Below, in pieces: positions 1 to 6,820 of a DNA stretch of 15,858 nucleotides. Positions within the stretch are counted from its first letter, which is position 1. Each line of letters begins with the position of its first letter. This DNA comes from Brachionus koreanus (Eukaryota > Rotifera > Eurotatoria > Ploima > Brachionidae). The notes under the pieces were generated by a model, which was not told where the DNA came from, made no database searches, and worked only from the letters and a program-made list of their open reading frames with translations. Both the position numbers and the translations under genes were made by a program. The stretch is from NCBI GenBank assembly GCA_016987375.1, contig PJRA01000412.1, forward strand, positions 308,463 to 324,320, in the 5' to 3' direction.

Positions 1-1243
1 AAAATTTAGATAAATAAAATAATTTATTTCTAAACTTTTGCAACAGACTGTATTTCGTACGATTTTTCTGCTTTCCTTTTTTTTTTTGATTTTCATTTGC
101 TTAGAAAATTTTTACTGATCCCATGAATTTTTTGGTTTTCAAAATCTTTAATGTCTTCGATTTTGATAGTCTGATGCAAGTTTATACACAAAACCTTTAT
201 TAACCAGATTTTTTTCGCAAATGTTTATTAAGTACCGGACTGGACATGTTCCATTTGGTCCTTGATAATCGCACATAGGATATCAAAATAAAAAAATTTA
301 TTTTTAATTTTTGAAAAATAATTTCAAGTACTAATTCAGGATAAAGTAATTTTGAAAAAGAGCTTTTTGTTAATGGGTTAACAACACCTTTTTCAACTCT
401 CGAAATAAATATCTATGAGCTGTCGTTGTTAAAGCGTTTTATAGTTTTTCCGATTTATTGAATCTTTTTGCCAATAATGTGTCTTATCATTAGATATTTA
501 AGAAAACATTCATTAATATTTTTACATGCATGATACGTGCTATCAATCTTCTTTTTAAAACACAAAGAATAACTGGTAAAATTTTTGAAGATATAAAACA
601 TTTTAGTTACGAAATCGAAGCATTTTAAATTTATTTTAAAGCTCATGCACTTAGGTGTATATTACAAAGCATGTTTTCACTTGTGGTGCAGCAAATTCAA
701 ACAGGCGATTATTTTTTTTTAATTTAATAATATATAATTAATAGATCAATGGTCAAAAGACCATAGAAAATATATCAATAAAATTTATTTTAATTGTAAA
801 ATAGAATAACATCACAAAGAGCCTTTTGGATTAATTTTATTTCAGTAAAAGATTTAAAATTGTTGTCTTGGTTTTTTAACTAAAAGATTCTGTTTGGTAA
901 TTGAAAAAAAATTTTTATACCATTAAACGTACTATTAAAAGAAGATAAAGAATATTTTATTAATTTCATTTTTGTGCGATGGAAAAGCTTAGTATTCAGA
1001 TAGAAAATTTTAAATTTACTTTATTTAATAGTGTTGAAATTTTAAAAGTAGTCTAAGAGTAGATCCCTTGTATTGTAAAGTATTTAAAACAACTTTTATC
1101 TATAGTGTGACCATATCACTATATTTCAGTATTGTAAATAAATTAATAAATTTTTTATTTTAAAAGTTTTCTATACATGCATTTATAAATATAAATTAAG
1201 ACTTAAAATAAAAATAATCATAAATTTTTGTTTGAAGAATCAG
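1..1243. other. AT-rich region without a confident gene
   Basis: This stretch precedes the first recognisable phosphodiesterase exon. It may be an intron of that gene, because exon A begins in mid-codon and needs an upstream exon. I looked for the metal-binding histidine/aspartate part of the phosphodiesterase domain on the plus strand and did not find it. Homopolymer runs and stop codons dominate in all frames. The exceptions are a coding-like tract on the minus strand at 148-276 (separate entry) and a mildly GC-richer patch near 655-705 that I cannot identify. Confidence 0.5.
148..276 (-). CDS. short coding-like ORF of unknown identity (42 aa)
   Basis: The minus strand from 276 to 148 reads ATG to TAA for 42 residues, beginning MCDYQGPNGTCPVRYLIN. 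It has three cysteines, balanced residue use and far more G+C than its surroundings, which suggests real or formerly real coding sequence. A second coding-like frame on the same strand follows directly. Removing a 34-base GT-AG stretch (about 203-170) would join ...ICEKNL to TIKIEDIKDFENQKIHG and extend the product to a TGA near 96. That would be very short for an intron, so a frameshifted remnant is equally possible. I recognise no family. It could be one exon of a gene reaching outside the window, a nested gene, or transposon debris. Confidence 0.3.
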   Translation of the reverse strand: MCDYQGPNGTCPVRYLINICEKNLVNKGFVYKLASDYQNRRH

Positions 1244-3129
1244 AAGAGATTTTGAGAAAGCAGTCAAAACAAACAGCACTTGTTGGTATGATGAGCCATT
1301 TTCTAATTTATTAAGAAAAATATTGATGACTTGTAAAAATAAGTATTTTTGCCTAAATTAAAATTTAGTAAAGGTAATAACATCAAGGTTGTGATCTCGC
1401 TGCCGTTGCGAAACCATGGGAAACCCACAAAAGAGTTGTCGATTTAGTAACAAAGGAGTTTTTCGCTCAAGGAGACAGAGAGCGCTTAGAACTCAACAAA
1501 GAGCCAAATGTAAGACATTTCAATTTTCTTCGATCGAATTTCCTTGCTAATTAATGTCCACTTAAGATTTTCTAAAAAACTATAAATGAGTGTATTCAAA
1601 ACAATTTTTTTAATAAAGAAATCTTCTTTAAGCTTTTTTCTAAATTTATTTTTATGACAAACAAGGGTACATCTATTAGCTAGGAAATTTTAAATTTTTA
1701 GCTAAATTGTTTTAAAGGAAATGATGGATGCTCGACGATCTCATGAATTGCCAAAATTGCAAATTGGTTGGATAGATAATGTATGCATGCCGCTTTATAC
1801 AGTAAGATAGTTTAAAAAATTTTTCAATTGAAAAAATTTTGTATCTTTAGTTGCTTGAGAAACTACTTTAAATTAGTTGAGCCCAATAAAATTATTTTTG
1901 GACCTCTAAATTATTGAATAAAATCCTTTTTAATCAATTTTTGATTAAATTTTTGTTTAGCAAAATTTTCAAATTTGTTCGGAATTTCCGACTTAAGAAA
2001 ATTAAGATTTAATTTTATAATTTACTATAGGCAAATTTGGCAAATGTGGATTTTCAAAAGTCGGAAATTTCAAGGTAAAAACAATTACATCTATTTGCAA
2101 GGGGAAAAATATGACATTCTGAAATTCACAAGACTTCCAATACAAAATGTTAAAAATTTTTTAAATTTTGTTCTGTGCGAATTCTGCTATATTCCACTCA
2201 ATATAATTAAATTGAAAACAAGTCGCAAGATTTTGCCAGATTATGCAGACTTTCGCAGTAGGTGAAACATTTGTTTTACTTAATTTTATTTGCAGAAAAA
2301 TTTTTGACGATTAGAACAAAATTTAGAAATGTTTTTATTTTTTATTGAAAGTTTTGAATGCAATTTCAGACCAATTTTGAAGTTTTCAACATTTAATCTT
2401 TCTATTTTCAATAATGTGAATTTGATTTTTACAGAATTTAAAAAAAATTCAAATTTTATTGAAATGTTTCAATTTTTTAATTTTTTAAATAATTTTTTTT
2501 ATTTTTTTAATTTGTAATGCTTATAATTGAAGTGTTAATTAGTCACTAATGACATGGGCATTAGTCTGTTGATTCACCTTGAAAATAAATAAAATAAAAA
2601 AATAAAATTAGAGGAAAATATTTTGCTTTTTGTATTGTATGAAATTTCACAAAGCCAAAAAGTATTGTAAAATAATAAATTCTCATTATCTACTTATGAA
2701 AATTAAGATTCGAATTTTTTAACATTTATTTTAATTTTTGAGACCTAAGAAAATTAAATTAATAATTGATTAAGAAATATAAAATACTCATTTTGAATTT
2801 AAAGTTTTAAACAAAACTATTAACTTTTGGAATTTTTTCAATCAAAATATTAATTGTTGCAAAGACTAGTTTTTGATAAAAAGCAAATCTAGATAATTTT
2901 AAGCCATTTTCAATATTGTTAAGCAATAATAATTATTTCTAATATTCAAATAAGCTCATCGATGTTCAAATTTTTTTTTAAACAAAAATTCTAAATTTTT
3001 ATCTTTAAGAATATCTCTTTTATTTGTAAATCATTCAAAGAACATCTAATTCGAATTGAAAATAATCGTCTAAATTGGTTTCATTTACAAGAAAAAAACA
3101 AAAGCAAAAATCATCATCAGCTCAAATGA
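1244..3129 (+). CDS. PDE11A-like: cyclic nucleotide phosphodiesterase, PDE11/PDE5-like, C-terminal exons
   Basis: This is the C-terminal 137 residues of a class I phosphodiesterase, which hydrolyses cAMP and/or cGMP to 5'-nucleotides. I assembled exons A 1244-1332, B 1388-1509, C 1718-1801 and D 3010-3129; every junction is GT-AG and keeps phase. Exon A ends LLRKILMT. Exon B reads [10 protein letters not shown]...[14 protein letters not shown] and contains the conserved metal-linked Asp of the (A)CDL motif. Exon C reads [18 protein letters not shown] and carries the invariant nucleotide-binding Gln and, three residues later, a Trp clamp where PDE5 has Phe and PDE11 has Trp. Exon D holds the family's NRxxW motif as NRLNW, exactly at the PDE11 spacing from MPLY. 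It then ends in a basic tail and TGA. PDE11 resemblance also shows in GDRERLEL and ELPKLQ. The HD metal-binding part and any GAF domains must lie upstream and are not in the window. The last intron is long (1802-3009). The gene faces prefoldin 3 tail to tail. Family is confident; the exact subfamily less so. Confidence 0.87.
1802..3009 (+). other. long last intron of the phosphodiesterase gene
   Basis: The intron starts GTAAGA and ends TTTAAG, and is about 1.2 kb, much longer than the other introns here (55 and 208 bases). It contains a perfect 12-bp inverted repeat (1983-1994 with 2058-2069) and a weaker 7-bp one (2545-2551 with 2559-2565). Open frames at 1975-2265 and 2329-2517 are low-complexity Phe/Asn/Lys-rich readings of AT-rich DNA and I do not regard them as genes. 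Confidence 0.6.
1983..2069. repeat. 12-bp perfect inverted repeat, 87 bp end to end
   Basis: AATTTCCGACTT at 1983-1994 is the exact reverse complement of AAGTCGGAAATT at 2058-2069. The arms contain CG-bearing sequence, unusual against the local AT background, so chance is less likely than for an A/T-only palindrome. It could be a small degraded foldback element or a hairpin in the intron RNA. No clear target duplication is seen. Confidence 0.45.
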
Positions 3130-3144
3130 TTTATTTCAAAAATT

Positions 3145-3150
3145 AATAAA
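3145..3150 (+). terminator. polyA signal of the phosphodiesterase gene
   Basis: A canonical AATAAA lies 16 bases after the phosphodiesterase TGA (3127-3129) and is followed by an A run. It supports exon D as the true last exon. AATAAA is common by chance in DNA this AT-rich, so position is the main argument. Confidence 0.5.
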
Positions 3151-3284
3151 AAAAAATATCGAAACAGATAATCAACTCGAAAAAAGCTTTGTTTGGTTTT
3201 AAAATATCATTAAATAATTTTAAAAGAAATAAAATAAAATTGATTTTATTTATCTTTAATTTTTAACGCTTTCTAAATAAACTC

Positions 3285-3290
3285 TTTATT
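3285..3290 (-). terminator. polyA signal of prefoldin 3
   Basis: On the minus strand AATAAA follows the prefoldin TAA after only three bases, so the 3' UTR would be very short. The phosphodiesterase signal at 3145-3150 faces it about 135 bases away. The two transcripts probably end very close together or overlap. Confidence 0.55.
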
Positions 3291-3293
3291 GAT

Positions 3294-3995
3294 TTAAGCT
3301 GAAGGCTTTAAAGATTGTCTTCGCTTTACATCCCAATTGTAGACTCTAGCCATATTGACCTCGGTTGTCGTTATTTGATCTCTTTTATAACCATTACTTT
3401 TAAATTAAAATCTAATTTAGAAAACAAATTTTATCTACTTTAAAAAGTCCAAGTCAGTGTCTGTTTGGTCCATAGACTGATTAGCTTGTTTTAAATTTTT
3501 GCTCAATAAATCATCTGCTTGCTCAAGACTGTATTCTAACATTACATTAGCTCCAAGCCATAAACCGACCTTTCAAATACTGTTTTATTTTCATTTTTGG
3601 TGGGCTTTAATTTACTTTTTCTGTTGGAGGAACTTCGGCCCGAGCAAAAAGATTGTGTGACAGAATAAAATCAGTTTCTATTGTTTTTTCATTAGCTTTG
3701 TTTCGTTTCAAAAGTTGAATCATGTCTGCAAATTCAATATTAATTTGAGAAAATTCTAATATCTTTTAATATTACCGAGAGATTGCTTAATGTCGGGGAT
3801 TTGAACTTTAAGCTTTTCTTTCTTCTGCAATAAACTCACTTCCATTACTCGGTATTTTTGAAAAAGTTCTTCCAATTTCCTCAAAACTTCCTCTGCAGTT
3901 TTGCTTCCATCTTTCATAAATTTATCCACATCTTCAAGAAATATGGCTTTGGGAATTCCAAGAGAATTTCCAGTTTTTTCACCCTCTAAGGACAT
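3294..3995 (-). CDS. VBP1: prefoldin subunit 3 (VBP1), complete four-exon gene
   Basis: Prefoldin 3 is an alpha-type subunit of the hexameric cytosolic prefoldin chaperone, which captures unfolded actin and tubulin and passes them to the chaperonin CCT. The exons are 3995-3776, 3725-3616, 3569-3439 and 3381-3294, giving 549 coding bases and 182 residues (human about 197). The introns are only 50, 46 and 57 bases, with GT-AG ends and preserved phase. Landmarks in order: MSLEGEKTGNSLGIPKAIF; the N-terminal coiled coil (about 25-85); the beta-hairpin region with FARAEVPPTEK and LWLGANVMLEY; the C-terminal coiled coil with DLDFLKDQITTTEVNMARVY; then NWDVKRR, nearly identical to other animals. The ATG has A at -3. 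The tail after NWDVKRR is short (QSLKPSA). The gene is intact, with no stops or shifts. It is convergent with the phosphodiesterase, and transposon remnants lie upstream. The identification is very secure. Confidence 0.96.
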
Positions 3996-4439
3996 TTTCC
4001 GGTTTTTATTTAATCGATCTAAATAACTTTTGAAAAAAAAAACTAAACTATTTAAAAGAGTAAAAATATTTTTGAATTAAAATTCAGAATTTTTTTTCTT
4101 TTTAGTATGTGCATGCTGAATTCAAAAATTAAATTTGAAACTAAAATCTTACATTCGCACATGTATATTTTTGTTTCGAATGGAAACGGAATTTTTTCAA
4201 ACAAACAAAACTAGCTTTACAAAATAGTTTTTAGGTTTTATGTCGATCCGCAATCTTAACTTTTCTATTCTAGAAGTATTTTTATCTTTTTTTTTCTAAT
4301 TTTATTGTATCGTAAATGTTTACTGATTAATTTCAAATATTTTCACAAGAACAAGAATAATAGAGGGTTAATAATTTATTTTGTAAATAGTGCCTTTTTT
4401 TAAAAATTGTGATGTTAATATATAAGTGTACGACTAGTA
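3996..4439. promoter_or_regulatory. prefoldin 3 upstream region, no distinct motif seen
   Basis: This is AT-rich sequence between the prefoldin start codon and the reverse transcriptase remnant. It must hold the prefoldin promoter if the gene is active, but I see no convincing TATA box, initiator or known factor site that stands out from the A/T background. Confidence 0.3.
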
Positions 4440-5400
4440 CAATATTTTATTTGGTTAGTCCACTTTAAGTCACTTTGAATATAAACACCCAGATCTTTCC
4501 AAGATTTGTTTTAGATAAATTCTTCGTTCCGTATCTACTAAAGATTTTATAATTTAACAAAAGATTTTTTGAGCCAACATGCATTACACCGCATTTTTCA
4601 ATATTTAAATCCAACAACCAAGTAAGTGACCAGCTTGAAATAAAGTCAATATCTTTTTGAAGTTCAAGATCGTCTTGTAAACTCTTAATTACAGAAAAAA
4701 ATTTAGTATCATCGGCATATTTTTCACATTTATTAACAAGACCAATCGAAAGGTAATTTATGAATATTAAAAATAAAAGTGGTCCCAAAACTGAACCTTG
4801 AGGTACTCCACTAGTTACATCTAACCAATTTGAGATAGTTGAACCTAAAACAACACGTTGTTTCCTCTCGTGTAGAAAGTCACTAATCCAAAAGCTAATC
4901 ATATCAGTAAAACCATATCTCTTAAGTTTATATAATAACAATCTATGCGATACTCTGTCAAATGCTTTCAAAAAATCAGTGTATATAAAATCGACAAACC
5001 TCTGTTAAGAGCTGAACAATTGAACTCTGTTAAATTTGTTGAACATGATCTTTTTGGCATGAAGCCGTGTTGTGAATCAGATAATAGATTATGCTTTAAA
5101 AGAAAAGCCCGCATATGATCTTTAAGCAAAATCTCAAGAATCTTGCATATACTACTAGAAACGGGACTTTAATTACTTGCATTAAGCCTATTCCCTTTCT
5201 TAAAAAGGGGTGTCACATTCGCCATCTTCCAAATCAAAGGTAATCTCTCTCGTGAAAGAGATAATCGAAACAATAATGTAATTGGGACCGCTAGTCCTAG
5301 TGCTGCTTTTTTTAAAACAATGTTCCATAGTTCGTCTAATTATATGAGATTTAGTGTTTTCTAGAAGAAGCAAACTTAGATTTCGGCTGACCAAAGAGGA
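4440..5400 (-). mobile_element. non-LTR retrotransposon remnant, reverse transcriptase (CR1/L2/Rex-like)
   Basis: The minus strand encodes the reverse transcriptase of a non-LTR element, decayed and missing its ends. From about 5339 the reading goes LPLIWKMANVTPLFKKG, then CKILEILLKDHMRAFLL and SDSQHGFMPKRSC. After a frameshift near 4990-5010 it continues in the open frame 4979-4465: YTDFLKAFDRVSH, SGVPQGSVLGPLLF and the catalytic box YADDTK. A TAA at 5171-5169 replaces the Tyr codon of the usual NYRP motif. A second frameshift near 4490 moves the frame to DLGVYIQSDLKWTNQ, after which similarity fades. No endonuclease domain, poly-A or tandem-repeat tail, or target duplication is visible. Despite two frameshifts and a stop, the YADD active site is intact. 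Clade assignment is by general resemblance only. Confidence 0.88.
4465..4979 (-). pseudogene. reverse transcriptase core, longest open segment
   Basis: This open segment of about 170 codons covers reverse transcriptase palm and finger motifs from TDFLKAFD through SGVPQGSVLGPLLF and YADDTK to the region after VMHVGSKN. It starts inside the domain, so the ATG at 4971 is an internal codon (usually Ser in FSKAFD) and not a real start. The last residues before the TAA are in the wrong frame: a one-base shift near 4490 would restore DLGVYIQ. Confidence 0.85.
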
Positions 5401-5562
5401 TATTTTTCTTGAAATGAAGAATACATTCGGCGATTTATTATTTTTTAACTAAAATTACTTAAATAAAAAAATTGCTAATTTTGCATAACTTGAATTTTTC
5501 ATCATAATTTTTCTTTTTTGTATTAAAAATATAAATTGAACATTGTTATATTTTATTTGTAA

Positions 5563-5913
5563 ACATTAGATAAGTTGGTTAATTTAGAGCAATATTTAGA
5601 TAATTTAAAATGTGATGGTAATTGTATTGATGAATGTGAATTTATTTCTAATTTAGACCTTAATACATTCTATACAACGATTCGGTTCGATTGGTAAAAT
5701 TAGATGAACAAAATTGGAAGTTTTCATCTTGCTCATGTAAGGATTACCCCAAAGACTACATGTTAAAACATATTATTGTCGTTTGGTTTTAAAAAAGTCA
5801 ATTCAAGTTCCAGAAAAATACATGGATTCGGTAATTGGAAACTAAAACCAGGAAAAAAGAAAAGAGCCATTTCTTGGCATGTGAAGCAACGAATTATTTT
5901 TTTATTCTGTTAA
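5563..5913 (+). mobile_element. MULE-type DNA transposase C-terminal remnant with degenerate SWIM finger
   Basis: Three overlapping plus-strand readings join into the C-terminal end of a Mutator-like (MULE) transposase. The first (from 5563) is NLEQYLDNLKCDGNCIDECE. A frameshift near 5660 leads to VKLDEQNWKFSSCSCKDYPK followed by DYMLKHIIVV. Further shifts lead to RLVLKKSIQVPEKYM and then KLKPGKKKRA, ending at TAA 5911-5913. W-x-x-S-x-C-x-C followed by Y-x-x-KH is the layout of the SWIM zinc finger (CxCx(n)CxH) at the end of these transposases, and the basic KPGKKKR tail also fits. The third SWIM cysteine is Leu here. With at least three frameshifts, the piece is dead. No DDE catalytic core or terminal inverted repeat was found. 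Moderately confident. Confidence 0.6.
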
Positions 5914-6077
5914 AATTTATAAAGACTATTTGTAAACTTGATTTTTATAATAAATCTGTATTTTTATATCAATTAAGTAATTTTATGAAAAAAATGGTAC
6001 TTAAATATTAATTAAGTAAAACTGGTAAAAAATTAGTAAATTTAGTTAATGAATAAGCATACGCCAATACATTCTTT

Positions 6078-6203
6078 TTAATTGTTCAGTTCTTCAGAAC
6101 CATCTGAAACCAGCTCAAAGTGGTTTAACACTTGGAAATTCGTCACCTTTTTATCATATTGACTGAACTGGTTGAGACAGATCCAACTATTGATTTCTGT
6201 CAT
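6078..6203 (-). CDS. 41-codon ORF in a GC-enriched island, unknown
   Basis: The minus strand from 6203 reads ATG to TAA (6080-6078) for 41 residues, starting MTEINSWICLNQFSQYDKK and ending in an acidic stretch (HFELVSDGSEELNN). Codon use is varied and G+C is clearly higher than in the flanks, which looks like coding sequence and not chance. HFELVSDGSEEL faintly resembles the start of FLYWCH-type domains found with MULE transposases, but this is too weak for a name. It could be an exon of an unrecognised gene, or transposon debris lying opposite to the MULE remnant. Confidence 0.3.
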   Translation of the reverse strand: MTEINSWICLNQFSQYDKKVTNFQVLNHFELVSDGSEELNN

Positions 6204-6619
6204 AATTTCGAAAATATAATATACTTTTTAATATGTTTATAAAAGCAAGTATTTATAATTATTTATTTTATTTATTAAAGACTGAATTTTTAGTAATTTT
6301 AACCAAATTCTGTATTATCATTTATTTTTATTTAAAAAAAAAACTCTTAAAACTTGTTTTCAATTTAAATTTATTTCCGATATTTTAAAGCTCAGCTCAA
6401 TTATTTTTTTAGTTTTTTTGAAATTTAAAAAAAAACATGTACAGATTTAAAAAAAAATTGAGATTCAAAATAGTTCGTTGTTGATCAATGAGCATCTTCA
6501 GAAATCTTTCAAAAATCAAATGATTGGAATGTATTTTAACCTTAAAAAAATCTTTTTTTAAATAAAGCTCTGCATTTTCTTTCCTTAATTTCGGCATTTT
6601 ACGCAAGTTTAGTTTAAGA

Positions 6620-6625
6620 TTTATT
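6620..6625 (-). terminator. possible polyA signal of the kinase gene
   Basis: The minus strand carries AATAAA about 113 bases after the TAA of the candidate last kinase exon, a normal 3' UTR distance. The motif is frequent by chance here, so confidence is limited. Confidence 0.3.
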
Positions 6626-6737
6626 ACAGGAATAGCTACTACTCTAATGATTAAAAACCGAAATAATTGAAAGAAATTTTACTCGCTACATTTTTGAGAC
6701 TATAATTCAAAATTGGTTCTAACTTACTTATATGTCT

Positions 6738-6820
6738 TTAAAAAACATCAAATAAATCTTCATCTTCTGTCTCGCTTGTTATTTCGTCATCAGTATCAGG
6801 ATTGGTGGAACAACAGAGAT
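6738..6820 (-). CDS. candidate last kinase exon encoding an acidic C-terminal tail
   Basis: Exon 9 has a donor GTTAGG overlapping its stop codon. Splicing there to the AG at 6822-6821 (after TATTGAATAG) continues the frame as TTCSYLCCSTNPDTDDEITS and then ETEDEDLFDVF with TAA at 6740-6738. This is the only frame through this exon that stays open so long, and the acidic Ser/Thr-rich composition is typical of a regulatory tail. A polyA-like AATAAA lies at 6625-6620. A GTAAGT-like donor after the stop (around 6727) might mark a 3' UTR intron. The donor is weak, so the shorter protein ending in exon 9 remains possible. Confidence 0.5.

Larger units (their letters stand above)
5914..6737. other. 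AT-rich region downstream of the kinase gene with one GC-enriched island
   Basis: Between the transposase remnant and the last candidate kinase exon, most of the sequence is A/T runs. The exception is about 6080-6205 (separate entry). A minus-strand ORF of 65 codons at 6606-6409 begins plausibly (MRKMPKLRKENAELYLKK) but degenerates into Phe/Leu/Lys-rich low complexity. I could not link it to any family or to the kinase frame. Confidence 0.4.

Noticed and set aside
378..432. TTAACAAC...GTTGTTAA inverted ends, 55 bp
   Set aside because: Only 8 bp per arm and no further pairing. Such short TTAA-containing palindromes are expected by chance here, so I did not add it to the TTAA element group.
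455..646. 63-codon minus-strand ORF
   Set aside because: No motif or family feature, and composition is as expected from AT-rich DNA. Kept only as unassigned sequence.
1975..2265. 96-codon plus-strand ORF
   Set aside because: It lies inside the long phosphodiesterase intron, has AT-driven composition rich in Phe, Lys, Asn and Ile, and matches no family. The true phosphodiesterase exon D is at 3010-3129.
2329..2517. 62-codon plus-strand ORF
   Set aside because: Almost only Phe, Asn, Ile, Leu and Lys; a by-product of T and A runs within the intron.
5200..5394. 64-codon minus-strand ORF (MVSRNLSLLLLENTK...)
   Set aside because: It is an out-of-frame reading across the retrotransposon remnant; the real reading in this stretch is LPLIWKMANVTPLFKKG in another frame.
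5676..5695. GGTTCGATTGG resembling a tRNA B-box
   Set aside because: No A-box, acceptor stem or cloverleaf around it; it is part of the MULE remnant.
6409..6606. 65-codon minus-strand ORF
   Set aside because: The start looks plausible, but the second half is low-complexity Phe/Leu/Asn and no frame-compatible splice to the kinase gene or recognisable family was found.
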